A program made the translations under genes and the position numbers. The notes below the pieces were generated by a model that was not told where the DNA came from, made no database searches, and saw only the letters and a list, made by a program, of their open reading frames with translations. 6,263 bases of DNA. Origin: Rickettsiales bacterium (GTDB lineage Bacteria; Pseudomonadota; Alphaproteobacteria; Rickettsiales; Anaplasmataceae). The DNA lies in the NCBI GenBank assembly GCA_031286185.1, contig JAITUS010000042.1:1-6263 (forward strand), read 5' to 3'. Of the stretch, positions 1 to 5,558 are shown piece by piece. How positions within the stretch are numbered: position 1 is the first letter of the stretch; each line of letters starts with the position of its first letter.

Positions 1-2
1 GT

Positions 3-323
3 AAGTTTGTGGTGTTGGTAAAGCAAGCTTCCGAGGATGGCAAAATTTTTGGTTCTGTAACAACAAGAGAAATTGCGAAATCTTTGTTGCAAGAGTGTGA
101 AATTGATCACCGTAAAATATCCTTTAATGGAGTAAAAATAAGAAACTTAGGTGAGTATCAAGTGGATATGGAGTTTCACAGTGAAGTAGTGGTACCAGTC
201 ACTGTTCATGTTGTGAGATCAGGAACAGATGCGCATGAGTTAAGACAGGTAAAATTACAAAGCCAAAAGTCACAGCAACAAGAGAGTCGGACTACAGAGC
301 AAGAAGATATAAACAATAAGTAG
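3..323 (+). CDS. rplI: 50S ribosomal protein L9, C-terminal part (5' end outside window)
   Basis: L9 is a large-subunit ribosomal protein that binds 23S rRNA near the base of the L1 stalk. The frame is open from base 3 (Lys-Phe-Val-Val-Leu-Val-Lys) with no plausible start, so this is the 3' part of a longer gene; the GTG at 9 is internal. The visible C-domain matches the family: a 'DGKIFGSVTTREIA' segment (E. coli L9 has a similar EGKLFGSIGTRDIA), then a helix, then 'LGEYQVDMEFHSEVVVPVTVHVV', the usual closing strands. After that the protein continues for about 35 residues in a Gln/Glu/Ser-rich tail (QSQKSQQQESRTTEQED). Typical bacterial L9 ends near the 'NVVAE' position, so the tail is an extension. 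Upstream partners rpsF and rpsR would be expected outside the window. The L9 assignment is firm; the tail's role is unknown. Confidence 0.93.
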   Translation, partial: KFVVLVKQASEDGKIFGSVTTREIAKSLLQECEIDHRKISFNGVKIRNLGEYQVDMEFHSEVVVPVTVHVVRSGTDAHELRQVKLQSQKSQQQESRTTEQEDINNK

Positions 324-332
324 CCCCTTTCT

Positions 333-368
333 TGTCATCCCGATCCCTATGATGTCATCGCTTGACAC
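333..368. repeat. Possible degenerate Wolbachia dispersed repeat
   Basis: The motif TGTCATCCC ... GTCATCGCTTGACAC just after the rplI stop resembles the 'TGTCATCCCAGTGCTTGACACTGGGATCC' type of short palindromic repeat that I remember as scattered through Wolbachia intergenic DNA. Only pieces match and the symmetric second half is missing, so this would be an eroded copy. The assignment is from memory and weak. Confidence 0.25.
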
Positions 369-596
369 TTGTATAGTAAAGTTGCTTGCGCTGCTATTTG
401 GGTTTATTTTTTCTCGAGTGAATTTATATTAATCCATCAACACACTCTATTAAAAACTTAGATAACACAACCATTGATCAAGCCATAAAATAACGAGTCA
501 ATCAGTAAATTTTTCATTAAAAGTGTCGGCCCAAAGCCGCTCTGGACAAGGTTTCGTGGGTAGGTTTTTGCGGCAAGCAAAAATGTGTTTGCATAA

Positions 597-622
597 TGTC
601 CTATAGCAGGCTATAATGGACA
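597..622. other. Stem-loop (TGTCC-TATAG ... CTATA-GGACA)
   Basis: Arms TGTCC (597-601) plus TATAG (602-606) pair with CTATA (611-615) plus GGACA (618-622). The loop is CAGG and there is a two-base AT bulge at 616-617. Ten base pairs make a credible RNA hairpin or inverted repeat. No T-tract follows; the downstream bases are A-rich, so it is not a standard + strand terminator. It could be part of a small repeat element or a structured RNA. Confidence 0.45.
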
Positions 623-677
623 CAATATCAAATACTTAACAAAGAAAAAAAGAAAAGCAATAGCTGAGAAAAAATCA

Positions 678-776
678 ATGCTCACAAGGATGAATTTGAG
701 AAGACAGGTGTTAAAACAGGTTGAAGATCTCGAAATAAATAGAGAAGATATTATTGAAAGATTGCGCAGTGTATGA
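678..776 (+). pseudogene. Short basic ORF, possible gene relic (32 codons; frame open from 597)
   Basis: The frame from ATG 678 to TGA 774-776 gives a 32-residue peptide beginning MLTRMNLRRQVLKQ and ending IIERLRSV. It looks like a charged amphipathic helix. The same frame stays open upstream to 597 through a Lys-rich run (KYLTKKKRKAIAEKK) but has no ATG, GTG or TTG start there, and a stop lies at 594-596. No good Shine-Dalgarno precedes 678. The composition looks protein-like rather than random, so it may be the 3' remnant of a decayed gene. Alternatively it is a chance ORF in A-rich DNA. Confidence 0.25.
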
Positions 777-788
777 TATAATATACAT

Positions 789-803
789 AATATAAAAGTT
801 TAT
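789..803 (+). repeat. 15-base direct repeat, copy 1
   Basis: AATATAAAAGTTTAT occurs identically at 789-803 and 2139-2153. Each copy lies shortly upstream of a promoter candidate: 9 bases before the -35 at 813 and 18 bases before the -35 at 2172. In AT-rich DNA a 15-base match between two promoters may be chance, but the shared position suggests a common regulatory element or duplicated upstream DNA. Confidence 0.4.
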
Positions 804-812
804 AGAAGTTTA

Positions 813-841
813 TTGACAACTTTACGATTAAGACTTATTAA
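813..841 (+). promoter_or_regulatory. Sigma70-type promoter for the 418-residue gene
   Basis: A perfect -35 box TTGACA (813-818), a 17-base spacer and a -10 box TATTAA (836-841, four of six consensus positions) lie 38 bases upstream of the ATG at 880. The implied start of transcription is near 848, giving a leader of about 30 bases. An AT-rich stretch with AATATAAAAGTTTAT (789-803) sits just upstream and could act like an UP element. Confidence 0.5.
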
Positions 842-879
842 ATATTTAGTGCTGTAAAATTAAATTATGTGCTTTAATT

Positions 880-2136
880 ATGAAAGACGAAGATATGACT
901 GATAATTTTTCAAACGACGAAAACGCACTCTTCAAAGCTCAGATTAGAGAGCAAGATTTAGCTGCAAATCAGAAGCTCCAAGAGATTCAAGGAGCTGCAG
1001 ACGAGTTCGCTAGACAGGCGATTATTAATGGGCTAAAACAAGCAGAGCTCGAGCGCGAGAAACTTAGACTCGAGCTTGAGCAGGAAGCTTCTGGCAGAGT
1101 TGATGACATCTTATCTTACGTAGAGCTGCGTGCTGAAGGAGATGAGGGTTATTTCGCTGACAATGAAATGGTGCTCGAGAGCATTTGGCAGCTCTTCAAA
1201 CCGCTCTTCGATTACTTTAAAGTAGACATGGATTCCGAGGCCTATAGGGTGGTAAAGGAAAAGGAGAAAGAAGGCTGGCTTGCAGCAATCATAAGGTTTT
1301 TACGTGATATACGTGATGCACTTAAGGAATTAATCAAAAAGATCTTTTCAGCCGATCTCAGTTGGGATAAAAGGCTGGAAAATGAAATGAAAGAGTTACA
1401 GGCAAAATTAAACGGCGGTAAATTATCGGAAGAAGAGTTTGCAAGAGTATACGAGCGCTTGGAATTTTTGCAGTGTGTGAAGCTAAGGTTACAAATATGT
1501 CTAGCGGGTTGTGCTGTTATAATCTTGGCAAGGCTCTTTTCAGCTGAGCTGACAGCTTCAGTAGAAACAACAAAAGAAGAAGCTAAAGAAAAAACATCAA
1601 CGAAAGAAAAAGAAGCAACTAAAGAAGTGCATGAAATTATAGAAATAAGGATGGATACAAAAGGGAGGCTTCAACTCGTCGTTCCAAGTTATTTTCTCGA
1701 CTTTTCGTCTGGTGCTGCGAGGTCAATCACTCTGACCAAGCAAGAGCTTGATCTTTTACCAGGTCACCTGCAAAATTTGGTGCGTTTTGTGCACAAAGAT
1801 GGTATGAATAAGGAGAATAGTGGAGTAAAAGAAACAAAAGTGGAAGGAAAGTCGGAAACACCGAAGGTGGCTGTATGTCCACCTGCTCCGAGGCAGGAGC
1901 CTAGAGCGGAAGGGCCAGTTGTTACTGGCCGGATAGGGGATTATAGTAATAAAAATCAATCTAGAAGCTTTCAGAAATATAATGATGGTGCTGATGAAAA
2001 TGAAATGCAACGAGTAGAATCAATTGATATAGATGAAATTTGTGATGAATTGCTTGCTGAGCAGGGTCAAAATTCACCAGAATCAGCACTTAATTTTATA
2101 AATGTTAACTCTGGAGATAGAAGGAAAAGTCGGTAA
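880..2136 (+). CDS. Hypothetical protein, 418 residues, helical charged N-terminus, one hydrophobic segment
   Basis: I do not recognise the family. Residues about 15-75 are rich in Glu, Gln, Ala, Lys and Leu (for example LKQAELEREKLRLELEQEA) and should form a long helix or coiled coil. Residues 80-200 also look helical. A hydrophobic stretch at about 204-221 (LQICLAGCAVIILARLF) could be a weak membrane segment, but it contains an Arg. A Lys/Glu/Thr low-complexity linker follows (about 229-250). Next come a small beta-like block (about 252-300, IEIRMDTKGRLQLVVPSYFL) and a disordered, Pro- and Ser-containing tail. No catalytic motif or signal peptide is evident. ATG 880 is the longest start; ATG 895 (residue 6) is an alternative and neither has a strong Shine-Dalgarno. 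The promoter at 813-841 is well placed. The 5' part uses CTC leucine codons and is GC-richer (about 47%) than typical here. Its length and neutral context suggest a lineage-specific, perhaps membrane-associated or secreted protein, but that is inference. Confidence 0.8.
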   Translation: MKDEDMTDNFSNDENALFKAQIREQDLAANQKLQEIQGAADEFARQAIINGLKQAELEREKLRLELEQEASGRVDDILSYVELRAEGDEGYFADNEMVLESIWQLFKPLFDYFKVDMDSEAYRVVKEKEKEGWLAAIIRFLRDIRDALKELIKKIFSADLSWDKRLENEMKELQAKLNGGKLSEEEFARVYERLEFLQCVKLRLQICLAGCAVIILARLFSAELTASVETTKEEAKEKTSTKEKEATKEVHEIIEIRMDTKGRLQLVVPSYFLDFSSGAARSITLTKQELDLLPGHLQNLVRFVHKDGMNKENSGVKETKVEGKSETPKVAVCPPAPRQEPRAEGPVVTGRIGDYSNKNQSRSFQKYNDGADENEMQRVESIDIDEICDELLAEQGQNSPESALNFINVNSGDRRKSR

Positions 2137-2138
2137 TG

Positions 2139-2153
2139 AATATAAAAGTTTAT
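2139..2153 (+). repeat. 15-base direct repeat, copy 2
   Basis: Second exact copy of AATATAAAAGTTTAT, starting three bases after the stop of the 418-residue gene and upstream of the promoter candidate at 2172-2200. Confidence 0.4.
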
Positions 2154-2171
2154 GAAATGCAAAAAAAGTTC

Positions 2172-2200
2172 TTGCACTTATGATTTATTTGTAATATACA
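2172..2200 (+). promoter_or_regulatory. Promoter candidate for the 74- and 923-residue genes
   Basis: TTGCAC (2172-2177), a 17-base spacer and TATACA (2195-2200) form a reasonable sigma70-like promoter. Transcription would start near 2207, about 24 bases before the ATG at 2231. The -10 box and predicted start lie inside the inverted repeat at 2190-2209. The two downstream genes would be co-transcribed from here. Read-through from the 418-residue gene is also possible, because no terminator is visible between them. Confidence 0.4.
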
Positions 2201-2209
2201 GGTATTACA
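2190..2209. promoter_or_regulatory. Perfect inverted repeat overlapping the promoter (possible operator)
   Basis: TGTAATA (2190-2196) and TATTACA (2203-2209) are exact reverse complements separated by TACAGG. The repeat covers the predicted -10 box and transcription start, the usual place for a repressor operator. An RNA hairpin is less likely to matter because most of it would not be transcribed from that start. No regulator is encoded in the window. Confidence 0.4.
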
Positions 2210-2230
2210 TAATTTATTAATGGAGGGGTT

Positions 2231-2455
2231 ATGGATAAAAAAGCAAGTTCTAGTTCACAAGGGGATTCTCGTTTTAAAGTAGGCTCTGGTGGATATGATT
2301 CCGCTGCTTGGATGGCAGCTAACTGTAGGACAGGAGGTGGAGGACGAGACATGCACGAGGGTCGTAGCAGGTTTGATGACTATAGTGGTCGTCCTTATCC
2401 AAAAGTAAGTAATACTAAAGCTGAGAAGGCACAAAGTAGCCGTCAAAAATATTAA
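2231..2455 (+). CDS. Small Gly/Ser-rich basic hypothetical protein, 74 residues
   Basis: I do not recognise this protein. It starts at ATG 2231 behind a strong Shine-Dalgarno (GGAGGGG, 2222-2228, with short spacing), which supports real translation. The sequence is polar and probably disordered: a Ser run near residues 6-9, Gly-rich segments (GSGG, TGGGGRD), several Tyr and Arg, and a basic C-terminus (SSRQKY). There is no signal peptide, membrane segment or Cys pair; the single Cys lies in the middle. The stop is only 24 bases before the ATG of the 923-residue gene, so the two are probably translated from one transcript and may work together. Its size suggests a partner or chaperone-like accessory for the large protein, but the low-complexity composition does not look like a typical acidic secretion chaperone. 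Confidence 0.75.
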   Translation: MDKKASSSSQGDSRFKVGSGGYDSAAWMAANCRTGGGGRDMHEGRSRFDDYSGRPYPKVSNTKAEKAQSSRQKY

Positions 2456-2479
2456 TAATTATTTTAGTAAGAGGGAGTT

Positions 2480-5251
2480 ATGACTAATTTAGATTTTGTT
2501 AAGGAGCTGGTTAATGCATTTAACATTAATAATTATAGCTCTAAAGTTAACACTAATTTTGTTGTCGAAGGCAGCAAAATTGTCGTGAAGTTTAATTGTG
2601 ATCAGGACGCTGCAGAAAAGTACTTATTACAGATGGCAAGAGGCTTGATAAGAGAATATTTTCCTGATGAATCTGTAGTTGGTCACTTTTTTAATCTTAA
2701 GTCTTTTCCATTTAATTTTGATAAAGGCAGGTGGACGCGTAGTGGGGCAGTGACTAAGTTTACAGTTCCTATAGACTCCGGAGTAATCTTTAACCTCAAA
2801 GTGCACTTTGCTGAGGAATCCGAAATTGACGTGAAAAATCGAATGGTTAGGGAAATTGATGAAAAACGTCATCTTGGCAAAGAACTTATTTATAAGCTTT
2901 TAAACGAAAATATAAAGGCAGTGTCAGTAAGTAAGTCATCTCGTTATATAAAATGTCTGTTGTTTAATCAGCCAAATGTGCAAACATATTTTGTAGGAGC
3001 ACTTAAAGCACAAATGGAGGTGCATGGTTGTAATTATTTAGATTTCTATGATATTGATTATAAGGACAAAAAAATATATTTTAAAGATGTTGAAAATATT
3101 GGTTTCATCAGAAGTGCAATAGAACTTTCTAAAAAAATGGTGGGGTATAACTTTAACTTTCCAAGCAGTCATGATTCAAAAGTTAGAAACTACAAAAATG
3201 CTATGAGTTGGCTAATCTTTTCCTTAACTAAAATACCAATTCACAGGTACTACTATGATGAGTTTATTGATGAAAGCAGAATAAGAAATGGAGATAATTT
3301 TGCTTTTATACCTGCGATTGAAGAGGATAATAGCTTGAGATACTTAAAGTATATGGAGGCAGATAAGATCAATGCTAAATTTTCTTACGGTCTTTTAACT
3401 GATGTTAGAGGTCAAACTAAAGGTACAGAGTCAGATAAATTTGGTGATGTGTATGCTTTTTCCGATAGACAGGTTGCTCTTTTAATCCCTGTGATTATAG
3501 AAAACTCTGTAATCAATGAAGATGGTCAACTAGAAATTAACCCTGAGCTTCTTGAGCAATTACGGTCGCGGTCACCATCGACTGACATATCAGATACAGA
3601 ATTGGAGTCTCCCAAGCGCAACCAGGAGAAGCAGATAAGGAAGTCTCCCAGGCGAGGTTCGGAAAGAGGAGCGGGAGGAGAAACGTGGATGCTGTCCCAA
3701 GAAGCTGAGCTGCACCATAATGTAAATTCAAGTAATCGATTACAGCAACCTGTAAGTGCTGCTGCGTTAGATACTGATGAAAGCGTGCAGGGGGCTGGTG
3801 GTAAAGTTGATAATGAAACGAAAAAAGAGATTCTGCGGAATTTTATACATGTTTTACCTCATCAGAATAACCAAAAATTTTGGCTAGAAATATTATTATC
3901 TCTTTTTTCTCCTAAAGAAGTTGAGAAACTATACTCGGATCTTTCTTCTCCTTGTGGTAGGGAGAAGTTATATTCAAAATTCCACCTTTCCCCTGAGTGG
4001 TGTAAACGGATGGAATTTGAATGGAGCTCGCAGTTATCAATATTACTGAAGGAACAGGCAGGTCTATCACAGCAACCTGTAAGTGCTGCTGCGCTAGATG
4101 CTGATGAAAGCGTACAAGAGGCTAGTGGTGGATTTTCCGCTTCTTTGACGCTTGGTGAGAGTGATCTAGGAGAAGATAGTGCAAAAGCTGAGAGTGAATC
4201 CCCAAAGAAGCATGGGGTTCTTTGTAAAGTTAAAAGTTTCTTTTCCAATAAGTCTGACCAACATGACGAAAACTTTGAGCGGCATGATGTAAGGCGTGAC
4301 TCAACTAAAAGTGCTCCTGTGCATCCTGCAAGTAAAAAACAACCTGATCCTAAACAACACAATACATTCCCGACTAGAAAAGGTAATCTATCTTCAGTGC
4401 CTTCTCCTATAAAACTTAAAGAAGGTTGTTCATTAGAATCTTCATACCTAAAATACGAACTTGTTGATGGTTCTACTTATGTTTCTAAGCTTACGCAAGA
4501 AGATATTGTTGAAGGGAAAAGGAGAGTCTTATATGAATTTATAAGCTATTTACCTTTTAAGATTAATAAAAAACCAGAAAGAGAAGAAATGCTAACGTCT
4601 CTTTCTTCTTGCTCCCATAAAGAGGTTGAGGATCTATATTTAAGTTTTTCTTCTCCTGATAAAAGGAAGAAGCTATGTTCAAAATTACCTTTTTATCATG
4701 GTAAAAATAAGTGTCAGGTGGAATTTTTATGGAAAGAAGTACATCAGAGTTATGCAGAAAAACTTTCTATGCTTAAGATACCTGAAAGGCTTAAGCAATC
4801 CAGTGATCTTGTGCGAAACAAGCCAGGGTGCCGTGATTCTATAGCTTCCAAGGATAGCGCATATCTTACTGGATCTCCTGCTTCGCAAAGATCATCTACT
4901 AGTAGTATTCTTGGACCCAGTCATGAAGGTGAGTCTCTTCGTAGTTTTTCATCCTGTGCTTCATTTTTGAGTGAGCCGTCAACCAGCGGTTCTGTATTGT
5001 GCGGCACATCAAAGTATAGTCCAGACTCTAGTGATGAAGACGAATTCTTTCGTAATCCTGTTGAATATGTTTTATCAAGAATAAGTAAGTCGCCAACTGA
5101 CAGTTCTATATCGAGTAATACATCAAGTGAAACTGTTGTAGAGCATGATACAGAAAATAAAGGCGCTTTCCTTAAGAATTCACCGTCTTCACAAATGGAC
5201 CTTGTTCAACTTGTGAGCTCAGACCAAGTGCTGAACATCTTAAATATCTAG
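2480..5251 (+). CDS. Large modular hypothetical protein, 923 residues, with internal repeats; candidate host-interacting protein
   Basis: I do not recognise the family. ATG 2480 follows a GAGGGAG Shine-Dalgarno (2471-2477). Architecture as read: residues 1-355 look globular, with alternating strands and helices, many aromatic and Asn/Lys residues, and no membrane segment. Residues 361-400 are a basic, Ser-Pro-rich linker (RSRSPS, SPKR, SPRR) encoded by GC-rich DNA. A 20-residue element (422-441) precedes a domain of about 68 residues (448-515), and the element recurs at 531-550. A Lys-rich linker with SPKK (574-577) follows. A second, diverged copy of the domain lies at 680-751. The tail (about 790-923) is Ser-rich and acidic, with SSDEDEFF at 850-857. 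There is no N-terminal signal peptide, so export would need a type IV-like or other route. No catalytic motif is seen. The late alternative frame after 5176 suggests the C-terminus may have shifted. The reading frame itself is certain; any effector role is inference from modularity, disorder and eukaryote-like short motifs. Confidence 0.85.
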   Translation: MTNLDFVKELVNAFNINNYSSKVNTNFVVEGSKIVVKFNCDQDAAEKYLLQMARGLIREYFPDESVVGHFFNLKSFPFNFDKGRWTRSGAVTKFTVPIDSGVIFNLKVHFAEESEIDVKNRMVREIDEKRHLGKELIYKLLNENIKAVSVSKSSRYIKCLLFNQPNVQTYFVGALKAQMEVHGCNYLDFYDIDYKDKKIYFKDVENIGFIRSAIELSKKMVGYNFNFPSSHDSKVRNYKNAMSWLIFSLTKIPIHRYYYDEFIDESRIRNGDNFAFIPAIEEDNSLRYLKYMEADKINAKFSYGLLTDVRGQTKGTESDKFGDVYAFSDRQVALLIPVIIENSVINEDGQLEINPELLEQLRSRSPSTDISDTELESPKRNQEKQIRKSPRRGSERGAGGETWMLSQEAELHHNVNSSNRLQQPVSAAALDTDESVQGAGGKVDNETKKEILRNFIHVLPHQNNQKFWLEILLSLFSPKEVEKLYSDLSSPCGREKLYSKFHLSPEWCKRMEFEWSSQLSILLKEQAGLSQQPVSAAALDADESVQEASGGFSASLTLGESDLGEDSAKAESESPKKHGVLCKVKSFFSNKSDQHDENFERHDVRRDSTKSAPVHPASKKQPDPKQHNTFPTRKGNLSSVPSPIKLKEGCSLESSYLKYELVDGSTYVSKLTQEDIVEGKRRVLYEFISYLPFKINKKPEREEMLTSLSSCSHKEVEDLYLSFSSPDKRKKLCSKLPFYHGKNKCQVEFLWKEVHQSYAEKLSMLKIPERLKQSSDLVRNKPGCRDSIASKDSAYLTGSPASQRSSTSSILGPSHEGESLRSFSSCASFLSEPSTSGSVLCGTSKYSPDSSDEDEFFRNPVEYVLSRISKSPTDSSISSNTSSETVVEHDTENKGAFLKNSPSSQMDLVQLVSSDQVLNILNI
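3541..3720 (+). other. GC-rich island encoding a basic Ser-Pro linker
   Basis: By hand count this 180-base segment is about 53% G+C (30, 33 and 33 of each 60). The 60 bases before it (3481-3540) are 28% and 3841-3900 are 25%. It encodes residues about 355-413 of the large protein, including RSRSPS, SPKR and SPRR. The direct repeat AGTCTCCCAAGCG (3606-3618) / AGTCTCCCAGGCG (3642-3654) has one mismatch and a 36-base period, so it is in frame (12 codons). This suggests inserted or recombined DNA, or tandem expansion. Confidence 0.6.
3743..3802 (+). repeat. 60-base in-frame repeat, copy 1
   Basis: Encodes residues 422-441 of the large protein (begins QQPVSAAALD). It differs from copy 2 (4070-4129) at six of 60 positions, and the first 24 bases are identical. 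The two start 327 bases (109 codons) apart in the same frame. It directly precedes the first copy of the larger repeated domain. Confidence 0.9.
3821..4024 (+). repeat. Repeated domain, copy 1 (residues 448-515)
   Basis: The domain starts KKEILRNFIHVLP and contains KEVEKLYSDLSSP (479-491), REKLYSK (494-500) and a closing EFEW (512-515). It aligns with residues 680-751 through shared anchors: [KR]-x-x-[IV]-L-x-x-F-I-x-x-L-P, K-E-V-E-x-L-Y, S-S-P, K-L-x-S-K and E-F-x-W. It is predicted all-helical. The family is unknown to me. Confidence 0.75.
4070..4129 (+). repeat. 60-base in-frame repeat, copy 2
   Basis: Encodes residues 531-550 (QQPVSAAALDADESVQ...). It is 54 of 60 identical to copy 1. The substitutions give Thr to Ala, Gly to Glu and Gly to Ser changes plus synonymous ones, which suggests a fairly recent duplication or gene conversion. 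This copy has no adjacent copy of the larger domain, which resumes only at residue 680. Confidence 0.9.
4517..4732 (+). repeat. Repeated domain, copy 2 (residues 680-751)
   Basis: The domain starts KRRVLYEFISYLP, then KEVEDLYLSFSSP (714-726), RKKLCSK (729-735) and EFLW (748-751). The offset to copy 1 changes from 232 to 235 residues between the first and second anchor, so the alignment needs a small gap. Divergence is much higher than for the 60-base repeat, so this duplication is older. Confidence 0.75.
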
Positions 5252-5387
5252 AAAAGCTTGGACACCAGAATGCTAGGGACAAGAGATAAATAGATCGTAT
5301 TCTAAATTTAGGTAAAAATGGGATTATTTGAAACACGTGGTTGGTGTGCATAGCAGGTTTTCCTAAGATTTATACCTAAAATTACTA

Positions 5388-5421
5388 CACCAGGGCGGAG
5401 TTAAAATCCCTTATTCTGGTG
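5388..5421 (+). terminator. Imperfect stem-loop downstream of the large gene (possible terminator)
   Basis: CACCAG (5388-5393) pairs with CTGGTG (5416-5421). Inside it GG(G) at 5393-5395 can pair with CCC at 5408-5410, with a TTATT bulge on the 3' side. The sequence after the stem is GCTTTTCTC, a short T-run rather than a full U-tract. It lies about 140 bases after the stop of the 923-residue gene, so it could be a weak terminator or an RNA-stabilising structure. Confidence 0.3.
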
Positions 5422-5487
5422 GCTTTTCTCACTCACTATCAAGTAAATAGCGTGATAAAATGGCATTTGTCTTCTATTTATCTTTTC

Positions 5488-5505
5488 AATAACGAAGCTG
5501 TTATT
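5488..5505. other. Small hairpin AATAAC-GAAGCT-GTTATT
   Basis: A perfect 6-base-pair inverted repeat with a 6-base loop, followed by an A-rich run rather than T's. It is not a + strand terminator. It is weak and AT-rich, and may be chance or part of the leader's structure. Confidence 0.3.
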
Positions 5506-5558
5506 CAATAAAAAACGCTTATTTAGCGAAAAAAACACTTACGTAACCTTAAATATGA

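Larger units (their letters stand above)
324..879. other. Long intergenic region between rplI and the 418-residue gene
   Basis: This 556-base stretch has no ORF I would defend as a functional gene. It contains a possible dispersed-repeat remnant near 333-368, a stem-loop at 597-622, a short basic reading frame (open 597-776, first ATG 678) and a promoter at 813-841 that serves the next gene. I saw no clear intrinsic terminator for rplI and no tRNA-like fold. Part of the region (about 510-600) is less AT-rich than its surroundings and may be a decayed repeat or gene remnant. Confidence 0.6.

Noticed and set aside
362..390. TTGACA at 362-367 as a promoter
   Set aside because: No -10 box at 16-18 bases. 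The TATAGT-like sequence is only a few bases away, and no gene follows for about 500 bases.
324..600. A tRNA, SRP RNA or tmRNA in the rplI downstream region
   Set aside because: No cloverleaf, no T-loop GTTCRANNC motif and no SRP-type GGAAG loop could be found. The small stems are isolated.
1756..2010. 84-codon open frame on the - strand
   Set aside because: It is antisense to the 418-residue gene, rich in Phe, Ile and Ser, with no ribosome site. It is a shadow frame.
3743..4129. CRISPR-like repeat array
   Set aside because: Only two copies, 60 bases long, in frame within a coding gene. This is a protein-coding duplication.
3862..4362. 166-codon open frame on the - strand
   Set aside because: It lies wholly within the large + strand gene, opposite its repeat region. 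It has no Shine-Dalgarno, and its Ser/Cys/Leu-rich composition is typical of an antisense shadow.
880..5251. Resemblance to the two-gene layout of cytoplasmic incompatibility factors (a mid-sized gene followed by a large one)
   Set aside because: Only the sizes are suggestive. The sequences do not match the cifA start I remember, and I see no nuclease or deubiquitinase motif in the large protein. The 74-residue gene between them also does not fit.
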